From Sabellastarte sp. h YS-2021 (lineage: Eukaryota > Annelida > Polychaeta > Sabellida > Sabellidae), in contig OZ024938.1 in assembly GCA_964017235.1 (NCBI GenBank), positions 7,679,454 through 7,743,453 of the forward strand: DNA of 64,000 nucleotides. The letters are read 5' to 3'. The position numbers were made by a program, and so were the translations under genes. The notes under the pieces are model-generated. The model did no database searches, was not told where the DNA came from, and saw only the letters and a list, made by a program, of their open reading frames with translations. Below, in pieces: positions 63,201 to 64,000 of this stretch. Position 1 is the first letter of the stretch. Each line of letters opens with the position of its first letter.

Positions 63201-63399
63201 TAAGATGTTTTTTCTCCTTAATGAAAATTTTATTTCATGTCTAAGTTGTAAGATTGTGGCTTATAAATTGTGCCCCCATTCAATAATTACTTTTAGGGAT
63301 TGTATGTGGTCAATTTTTTTTTCAGTCCCCAAGACTCCCCCACCCAAGACATTAACACCAGCAAATGAGGATACAGTAATTTATTTAAAATATATATAA
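36188..63399 (+). CDS. Gene 2: predicted secreted glycoprotein with thrombospondin type-1 repeats, ~355 aa
   Basis: Coding exons: 36225-36294, 38130-38258, 40365-40614, 44612-44706, 48279-48383, 57820-58029, 60170-60304 (less sure) and 63326-63399. All junction phases agree (1,1,2,1,1,1,1) and one frame runs to TAA. Residues 1-23 are a hydrophobic signal sequence. Residues ~24-182 form an unrecognised extracellular region with five Cys. Residues 183-216 are a degenerate TSR (WTAWSTC; the CSxTCG part is lost). Residues 218-286 hold a canonical TSR: WGEWSTCSETCGEGF then R, with six cysteines, a WxxW C-mannosylation motif and a CSxTCG O-fucosylation motif. A proline/threonine-rich tail ends the protein. 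Eight N-X-S/T sequons spread over exons 3-5 and 7 support a secreted glycoprotein. TSR proteins act in adhesion, axon guidance and matrix, but I recognise no specific orthologue. Introns hold many mobile elements. Confidence 0.75.
36850..36998 (-). mobile_element. SINE-B copy, reverse
   Basis: gttgggatttttacggcccg is the reversed tail, and ggtcgaacccaca plus ctcactaggccactaagga the reversed B-box and head. Located in intron 1 of the coding part of gene 2. Confidence 0.7.
37371..37549 (-). mobile_element. SINE-A copy, reverse, tail missing
   Basis: gtagttagagggacaaagga, gttctgtactgtaaactg and the head gattcaaactctgacctcag plus taccactgtgccacc. Confidence 0.78.
37908..38042 (-). repeat. SINE-B copy, reverse, decayed
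   Basis: ggggctttacatcaggttc, gggacaggccctcagcctt and gtgccgctaggcctttaaag follow the order of SINE-B. It ends 87 bp before exon 2 of gene 2. Confidence 0.6.
38130..38258 (+). CDS. Gene 2 coding exon 2
   Basis: Acceptor ttttttaaag ends at 38129 and donor gtagga starts at 38259 (weaker). Phase 1-1, 129 bp. It reads ADYVEVEIQSLVSDDDVNG and onward to SSDVESHL: acidic, no Cys, no domain recognised. Confidence 0.68.
38465..38700 (+). pseudogene. L2-like LINE 3' fragment
   Basis: NSFNAPKIWNDLPDNVC, then FWEKLKIFLFAKAYPP, is the C-terminal end of the LINE protein; it is followed by gtacctggc..tatgttcaatg 3' UTR-like sequence. Confidence 0.75.
38848..39010. repeat. Direct repeat with 93-bp period
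   Basis: ttagcagagctactac starts at 38851 and again at 38944. Flanking phrases agtacgt, gtgtt(a/t)ctct and cagt(c/a)..ttgt(t/g)actat repeat too. Two diverged tandem copies. Confidence 0.65.
39228..39241. repeat. Poly-G run of 14
   Basis: Uninterrupted G14 in an intron of gene 2; preceded by gggagg. The exact length may be an assembly approximation. Confidence 0.9.
39610..39629. repeat. Poly-G run of 20
   Basis: tttttttttc followed by G20. It is long enough to form G-quadruplex structures on the + strand and is prone to length error. Confidence 0.9.
40005..40140. mobile_element. MITE family K, partial copy
   Basis: Ends in ggcttagtctaagaccttt followed by cgtgaatacgggccc, the same terminal word as 7780-8018. 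The left part (cttagctaagtcaccctttg plus tgaataca) is the inverted counterpart. Confidence 0.6.
40365..40614 (+). CDS. Gene 2 coding exon 3
   Basis: Acceptor ctatttccag ends at 40364 and donor gtaatc starts at 40615. It is 250 bp, phase 1 to 2. It contains VQVIFLDNHACRVLNETF, three sequons (NET, NQT, NKT), four Cys and two amphipathic helices (MIDSIVDSLPEDFILLL). The translated frame is open across the whole exon and stops right after the donor, as expected of a real exon. Confidence 0.75.
40738..40954 (+). mobile_element. SINE-A copy
   Basis: The head gccacggtagtgcagtggca has a degenerate B box (ggtttaaacccc). The body is complete and the tail decayed to gcaacattaaaagccaaata. Confidence 0.8.
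41040..41850. mobile_element. Foldback-type element L with ~95-bp inverted repeats, carrying a nested SINE-C
   Basis: The left arm 41040-41138 (acttgttttgtatcac, cgacttatttatcaaattt, agtacttgtc) mirrors the right arm 41749-41850 (gacaagtacc, aaatttgataaaaaaataag, gatacaaaacaag). The interior is AT-rich without transposase and is interrupted by a SINE-C. Several open frames here are by-products. Confidence 0.7.
41288..41600 (+). mobile_element. SINE-C, nested inside element L
   Basis: The head ctaacaggtagcacacttat carries the B box gggttcaaacc, and the body ggtcatccttgagcctctat. The 3' end gacattgctctgagtataaa plus tacacaatacaatacaaaaaaa keeps the tail intact. Confidence 0.8.
41855..42800. 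mobile_element. MITE family F: two head-to-head copies with compound inverted ends
   Basis: 41855-42120 is a partial reverse copy and 42205-42717 a forward copy (cctctcttacatcccatc ... gggatgtaagagaagc). After it, 42718-42800 repeats the left end in reverse (tcccttgcaagttagc ... gggatgttagagaggc), giving a second, longer inverted pair of ~70 bp around the whole forward copy. No coding capacity. Confidence 0.6.
42801..43864. other. Non-coding intron sequence
   Basis: No exon found. Contains low-complexity A-rich tract at 43207-43240 (gaaaaaaaaacaaaaaaaa) and words aaaatggccgccattttt near 43120. Confidence 0.4.
43865..44103 (-). mobile_element. SINE-A, full length, reverse
   Basis: Starts with (ttta)n tail, ggggttttacgtcgctttca, ends with the head taccactctgccaccatggc plus ccc. 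It is very close to the 15811-16040 copy. The 155-codon open frame 43883-44350 is SINE-derived. Lies ~500 bp upstream of exon 4. Confidence 0.85.
44222..44436 (+). mobile_element. SINE-A, diverged
   Basis: Head aggccactgtgcatgtagta, B box agagttcgaatcc, body ggtagttgc-like, tail gttaaaacctaaataaataaa. Opposite orientation to its neighbour at 43865-44103. Confidence 0.78.
44612..44706 (+). CDS. Gene 2 coding exon 4
   Basis: Acceptor gtgttccag ends at 44611 and donor gtatag starts at 44707 (weak). It is 95 bp, phase 2 to 1. Only this frame is open (KAVSIIATTENGTLCKV, then YNITIP), with two sequons and one Cys. Both neighbours demand exactly these phases, which raises confidence. Confidence 0.62.
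44726..45577 (+). mobile_element. Family D non-autonomous DNA element, interrupted by SINE-C
   Basis: The left end ataccccatttacagtacag plus gtggt and the right end accacctgcagtgtgaatgc plus ggtat are inverted copies of each other (~30 bp). It begins 20 bp after the donor of gene 2 exon 4. Without the SINE at 44948-45265 the element would be ~530 bp. No transposase. Confidence 0.62.
44948..45265 (-). mobile_element. SINE-C, nested in family D element
   Basis: gtatttatactcagcgcaat (3' end) through gctaggccacagtggcagat (head). Nearly the same sequence as 27880-28200 and 54830-55142. Confidence 0.82.
45586..46060 (+). repeat. Interspersed repeat family M
   Basis: cctccacaaggatattatgg, gggtgcaatttatctgtctg and ctttctggttgatattactc, with the end gtggttatctcctgcc; parallel to 30345-30760. 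Confidence 0.55.
46370..46862. repeat. Unclassified interspersed repeat (family N)
   Basis: gaggtcaaaggtcaaagtca, ccctatggagcaatcaca, then gcaaatttgatgaagatagc and gcaaatttggtggagatatc, ending in ttcggcggctggacggagat. These are stereotyped phrases of a dispersed family, but no second copy is in the window. Confidence 0.4.
46863..48278. other. Non-coding intron sequence before exon 5 of gene 2
   Basis: No additional exon or known repeat seen. Open frames 46865-47083 and 47717-47956 lack domains. Confidence 0.4.
48279..48383 (+). CDS. Gene 2 coding exon 5 (degenerate TSR)
   Basis: Acceptor gacactag ends at 48278 and consensus donor gtaagt starts at 48384. Phase 1-1, 105 bp. PGECSSLNDSWTAWSTCTW then YNYGDKQVRYR keeps the WxxWSxC start and the Arg layer of a TSR but not the CSxTCG motif or the C-terminal cysteines. 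Confidence 0.72.
48600..48892 (+). pseudogene. L2-like LINE 3' fragment
   Basis: FTFGASTIWNELSDGIS and, in another frame, YRQKLKSHFFSKAFHSF are the C-terminal signature. The tail is aaaatataaaactctagaat(aaaatagaa). Confidence 0.65.
48893..49506. mobile_element. Insertion with hairpin, flanked by duplicated LINE tail
   Basis: A perfect 34-bp copy of the LINE tail (aatgcaaaatataaaactct...) is at 48856-48889 and again at 49473-49506, bracketing ~580 bp. Just inside is ggaataaaagac, mirrored by gtcttttattcc at 49019-49030. A strong stem lies at 48929-48974 (attaaagc / agccc-gaa-gggct / gctttaat). The class is unknown. Confidence 0.5.
49640..49912 (+). repeat. Interspersed repeat family H
   Basis: tctaccaaggcatgtgtgg, gtaaatgggaaaatctagat, cagtgatccagatcactcta, gaagatcggatcagttgtat, ending cctcattggctgagataat. 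Confidence 0.65.
50085..50410 (-). pseudogene. L2-like LINE 3' fragment, reverse
   Basis: The reverse open frame 50408-50085 includes LSVSLTRSNKCMGMLSFAVA, GPTKWNMLL and FRQQLKTYLFTLSYSPS, the C-terminus of an L2-like polyprotein. It lies head-to-head with, and only ~150 bp from, the long LINE that follows. Confidence 0.8.
50562..53830 (+). mobile_element. L2/CR1-type non-LTR retrotransposon, near-complete coding part
   Basis: A ~3.1-kb open frame plus ~130 bp of 3' UTR ending tttgcgctatataaatg and (ttctat)n. That end is shared with the truncated LINE tails at 11140-11708 and 58920-59512. The 5' limit is uncertain: the frame is open from 50562 (TAG at 50559-50561). I found no target-site duplication. 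It lies in the intron between exons 5 and 6 of gene 2, in the sense orientation. Confidence 0.85.
50601..53699 (+). CDS. LINE polyprotein: APE endonuclease + reverse transcriptase, ~1032 aa
   Basis: Residues count from the TTG at 50601. Residues 70-89 carry a hydrophobic stretch and the 2A-like motif GDVSINPGP (82-89). Residues ~98-305 are an apurinic-type endonuclease: INIRS (N100), VTETWL (E127), LGDLNLH (D237, N239) and GLSDHF (D299, H300). Residues ~500-790 are a reverse transcriptase: LLDLSAAFDTID (Asp 664), YGVPQGSVLGP (721-), LYADDTQIY (YADD at 754-757). The C-terminal domain has LQKLHWLPITYR and ends FRSQLKTYLFRLAYPPP. The catalytic residues are intact and there is no internal stop. 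No in-frame ATG exists before codon 331; an ATG at 50569 is in another frame, so the N-terminus has a frameshift or uses an unusual start. It would copy its own RNA by target-primed reverse transcription. Confidence 0.92.
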   Translation: MLVARATNTTTDNPSTTPIPVASSLPFSFPTYSTIYFASGIHPCLNGVNYAFLAIQGHIRRVTHSYKHVSPWVSILLILSGDVSINPGPNTSLLTGSLINIRSIRNKSVALAEFINSNKSDIIAVTETWLRPDDTDSFIASVTPPGYKCTHVPRQQGRGGGVGFFIRDDIDFKVLPQPCFNTFESISVHLSTGNAQDIVFHTVYRPPNVSKANFIEDFSSFVEGAALSCCENVILGDLNLHLDKQDGWSQKFNDSLCQYNFTQIIDSPTHIHGHILDVICVRDTFSKALCAKVIAGLSDHFAITFSVNIPIEVPCKFRQVNTRKIHKINIMDFKEDILNSDLIKHPHRTASLLSHQYFNTLRSILDKHAPIKRKMAPVHPDKGFVNSDILSAKCLKRKCERVWRSNNSAINRRRYRAAVNRYNFLLEQSRRRHYSTVIAENNGNPKALWNTFKKILHKTSTIILPDHISPTDLANTFGHFFSDKIVKIRVALESSVPVSLTIPKSNSSALTSFEPVSEDDILKILRSSNTKSSDLDPIPTALVKECADILVTPITNIINYSLKEGSFPNCFKTAYVTPLLKKPNLDRNLLKNYRPVSNLSFLSKLIEKVVAKQLNNYIDSEGLFNVNQSAYRRLHSTETALLKIQNDIAASLDSGKAVALTLLDLSAAFDTIDHDILFNSLRDWFGVDGTVLRWIRSYLSNRKQKVKLGNSFSDVFSLPYGVPQGSVLGPLLFTLYTTPLSNIISNFNVTHHLYADDTQIYLALDNRNFDSSFAELTECLTCIQNWMAGVKLKLNPEKTEFIIIGDRQARESLINKFPTQLLGNSISPTDTVKNLGVIFDSGNTFSNHITNMCRACYYHLKDLRRIRKFLSVETAALLANSMISSRLDYCNSLLYGISKYNVAKLQKIQNALCRIVFRLDRTSHVTPFLQKLHWLPITYRILFKYNLITFKAINFSQPIYLSSLIKTSCLTRGNRLSLSSASHKKAIGRRGFVVASPIEWNRLPQSVRSQQTITGFRSQLKTYLFRLAYPPP
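53915..54045. repeat. MITE K-related remnant
   Basis: cccctttgtgaaaatgctaa, gtctaagaccacagacttag, ggttcctttgtgaaaccatt is the same alternation of 'tttgtgaa' and 'ctaagac' as in the K group. Confidence 0.45.
54046..54655. other. Non-coding intron sequence
   Basis: No exon, SINE or LINE seen; (at)n tract near 54105. Confidence 0.4.
54660..54782 (-). repeat. SINE-C, truncated (3' half only)
   Basis: tgtatttatactcagcgcaa to ctgacattcccctaac, then the sequence breaks off. Same orientation as the next copy. Confidence 0.75.
54830..55142 (-). mobile_element. SINE-C copy
   Basis: Complete body and head (gctaggccacagtggcagat) with an expanded (tta)n tract at its 3' end (54812-54850). The LINE remnant starts directly at its head. 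Confidence 0.82.
55141..56265 (-). pseudogene. L2-like LINE, internally deleted, reverse
   Basis: Reading the reverse strand from 56265 down gives the reverse-transcriptase N-terminal block (DEEIRKIITN, DILLPSITNKLVNCFLSE, LFKKVIVTPQIKK, MKNYCHVS). A jump follows to KLKFIPDKNQVYHFW (after the YADD region), RRLRQHVIQEAALNAENALV, LKKLHWLHIQQ and the end SFRKKLKAYVSTKAY. The catalytic core between them is missing and there are several frameshifts. The element is dead. Confidence 0.75.
56575..57165. mobile_element. Family D element, rearranged, interrupted by 5S-SINE
   Basis: The left part (gtaatacagtggcgaact, tgtcaccgcataacactgaa) is the reverse of the 45300-45400 region. The right part (ggacattttgcctctgtg, acggtagttgaatgacaggg, ttgtagtgtgattggagtat) is forward. 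The 5S-derived SINE lies between them. Confidence 0.5.
56721..56945 (-). mobile_element. 5S-rRNA-derived SINE, reverse
   Basis: ggtagcccatcccagtatta is the reversed 5S C box. Also shared are aaaaggggttttggtcc, gatcagagacacgagtagtg and aattcatgaaagtatggaga, all in the same order as 31261-31590. Confidence 0.68.
57281..57516 (-). mobile_element. SINE-A, full length, reverse, with 14-bp target-site duplication
   Basis: Target ccaagaaaggtatt lies at 57267-57280 and 57517-57530. The tail (ttta)n is at the left and the head ends in a C run at the right. It sits 304 bp upstream of the TSR exon 57820-58029. The open frames 57336-57596 and 57344-57640 are SINE-derived. Confidence 0.88.
57820..58029 (+). 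CDS. Gene 2 coding exon 6 (canonical thrombospondin type-1 repeat)
   Basis: Acceptor tttttcatgtag ends at 57819 and donor gtaatg starts at 58030. Phase 1-1, 210 bp, encodes one whole TSR. The core is LTKWGEWSTCSETCGEG, then Arg-Ile-Lys-Thr-Cys, and four downstream residues LVC, TKC and GPC complete the disulphide set. A symmetrical phase-1 exon holding exactly one domain is typical of shuffled extracellular modules. Confidence 0.88.
58135..58919. other. Non-coding intron sequence
   Basis: No domain or repeat recognised. Open frames on both strands (58225-58575 reverse, 58302-58541) show no coding pattern I can support. Confidence 0.4.
58920..59512 (+). pseudogene. L2-like LINE 3' fragment with frameshifts
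   Basis: IRKLQCIQNTLGRIVRN, then SSIHKYLQWLPFEFHCIFK, TATLVYVFLRSGYPSYF and finally EKKLKSYLFDKAFPP in another frame. It ends tatgcgctataaaagtacag plus (aagaat)n, the family 3' terminus. Confidence 0.82.
59513..60169. other. Non-coding intron sequence
   Basis: Nothing recognised besides AT-rich sequence before the candidate exon 60170-60304. Confidence 0.4.
60170..60304 (+). CDS. Gene 2 possible coding exon 7
   Basis: Acceptor gtttctcccag ends at 60169 and donor aa/gtaatt at 60305. Phase 1-1, 135 bp. It reads LKCTCDVILSLKVSIM and ends NPNCGFLKRNHTWISWP, with three Cys and one sequon. The same frame is open through to 60348. It may be alternative or spurious: skipping it keeps the frame (310-residue product). 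Confidence 0.45.
60833..61062 (-). mobile_element. SINE-A, full length, reverse
   Basis: ttatttggggttttacgttgc to ccactctgccaccatggccc. First of two tandem copies in the same orientation, 20 bp apart. No clear target duplication. Confidence 0.85.
61083..61312 (-). mobile_element. SINE-A, full length, reverse, 13-bp target-site duplication
   Basis: Target ttcaaagttacga at 61070-61082 and 61313-61325. The B box (ggatcgaacccc in reverse) is well preserved. The 184- and 137-codon open frames covering this pair are SINE-derived, not proteins. Confidence 0.9.
61326..62031. other. Non-coding intron sequence
   Basis: No feature recognised. Confidence 0.4.
62032..62261 (+). mobile_element. SINE-A, diverged, with 9-bp flanking repeat
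   Basis: The head gggccacggtggcacagtgg has B box gtggttcaaaccc and tail gcgaggttaaaacccaaata. Flanks tatgcatat at 62022-62030 and 62262-62270 may be the target duplication. Confidence 0.8.
62538..62811. mobile_element. MITE with inverted ends agcggatccag and an internal 24-bp tandem repeat
   Basis: Ends agcggatccag (62538-62548) and ctggatccgct (62801-62811) are a perfect inverted pair. The left part is G-rich, ggggcatgccccccgacccc lies inside, and three units of gatgtgaacccccaccttac type lie at about 62727-62795. Confidence 0.7.
63326..63399 (+). CDS. Gene 2 terminal coding exon
   Basis: Strong acceptor aatttttttttcag ends at 63325. In phase 1 it reads PKTPPPKTLTPANEDT and stops at TAA 63397-63399. 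It is a short Pro/Thr-rich tail with no membrane segment. Other phases hit stops quickly. Confidence 0.6.
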
Positions 63400-63662
63400 A
63401 GTTAAATACATCTAACACTACTATATATGTACAAATCGAACTGTGTTACACATAAAATAAGGTTTTAATTAAAAGTCACATGATGCACCAATTACATAAC
63501 ACCATGTTACACAACCACAAAGACAAGCTTGGTTAAAATTAGAGTCCCGACAGAAAACTGTACAAGCTTGTCAACAATACGTAATGAGCTTCAACAACAC
63601 ATCATGTGACCCATAGCCATACAACCAGAGATGTGACCATTAATTACTTGAAAGTACGTAAG

Positions 63663-63809
63663 TATCACTTTACTCAATATTCATCACAATGTGATGTGAC
63701 AGTCAACCAAATACGACTTTACTCAACAAACATGACAATGTGATATGACAATCAACTCAGTATCACTTTACTCAATAAACCTCACAATGTGATGTGACAA
63801 ACAAGTATG
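63663..63809. repeat. Minisatellite, 3 x 49 bp
   Basis: Units start at 63663, 63712 and 63761 (tatcactttactcaat, tacgactttactcaac, tatcactttactcaat), each with cacaatgtgatgtgac-like middle. It lies in the 3' flank or 3' UTR of gene 2. Confidence 0.85.
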
Positions 63810-63934
63810 AATTTGATCAAGTACAAATTACTAAAAGGTTAAGGCCATCATAAGCCATCACTGAAGTAATAACACAATTAAAAACCTAAAAGTTACGTGT
63901 AAACAAAGTGTAAACTACCATAGGCATTGGATAA

Positions 63935-63940
63935 AATAAA
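63935..63940 (+). terminator. Possible polyadenylation signal of gene 2
   Basis: AATAAA, 536 bp after the stop codon at 63397-63399. It is the first exact hexamer I see downstream. If used, the minisatellite would be in the 3' UTR. Confidence 0.3.
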
Positions 63941-64000
63941 TTACAGACACACACTCCAAGGCCTGGCATTACTGCAGCAGTGACCCAACTGACAAACAAA

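Noticed and set aside
63663-63809. Short regularly spaced repeats as a CRISPR array
   Set aside because: Units are contiguous without unique spacers and the DNA is eukaryotic; it is a minisatellite.

Overview
This is a stretch of animal nuclear genome. Exons are short, separated by kilobase-scale AT-rich introns with GT..AG borders, and at least half of the sequence consists of recognisable transposable-element debris. I see no bacterial operons, CRISPR array, rRNA operon or free-standing tRNA gene. The mix of repeats (an L2/CR1-type LINE with a 2A-like N-terminus, several tRNA-derived SINE families with shared tails, a 5S-rRNA-derived SINE, and MITEs with long inverted repeats) fits a marine invertebrate. 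A mollusc is my best guess, but that is inference and no single sequence here proves it.

Two host genes can be assembled exon by exon on the + strand because every splice phase matches. Gene 1 (4261-10732) has five coding exons. It encodes a predicted 87-residue secreted, cysteine-free (after the signal peptide), acidic, helix-prone peptide with dibasic sites. Gene 2 (36188-63399) has eight predicted coding exons, one of them less certain. It encodes a predicted ~355-residue secreted, heavily N-glycosylated protein: signal peptide, a novel cysteine-containing N-terminal region, one degenerate thrombospondin type-1 repeat (TSR), one canonical TSR on a symmetrical phase 1-1 exon, and a short proline/threonine-rich tail. 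I recognise no named orthologue for either gene.

Layout. 1-4100: non-coding, with a tandemly duplicated cluster of AGGTCA half-sites (1091-1436). 4.1-10.8 kb: gene 1, with a 5S-derived SINE in its first intron. 10.8-36 kb: intergenic, filled with SINEs, MITEs, LINE tails, ancient invertebrate interspersed repeats and a broken MADF-domain gene. 36-63.4 kb: gene 2, whose introns hold most of the mobile DNA. This includes the one long LINE reading frame (50601-53699, endonuclease plus reverse transcriptase) in sense orientation, nested inverted-repeat elements, and SINEs with clear target-site duplications. 63.4-64 kb: probable 3' flank of gene 2 with a 49-bp minisatellite.

The mobile elements appear to interact. 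SINE families A and B have different tRNA-like heads but the same 3' tail. SINE family C ends in a motif resembling the 3' end of the resident L2-like LINEs, so it may use their reverse transcriptase.
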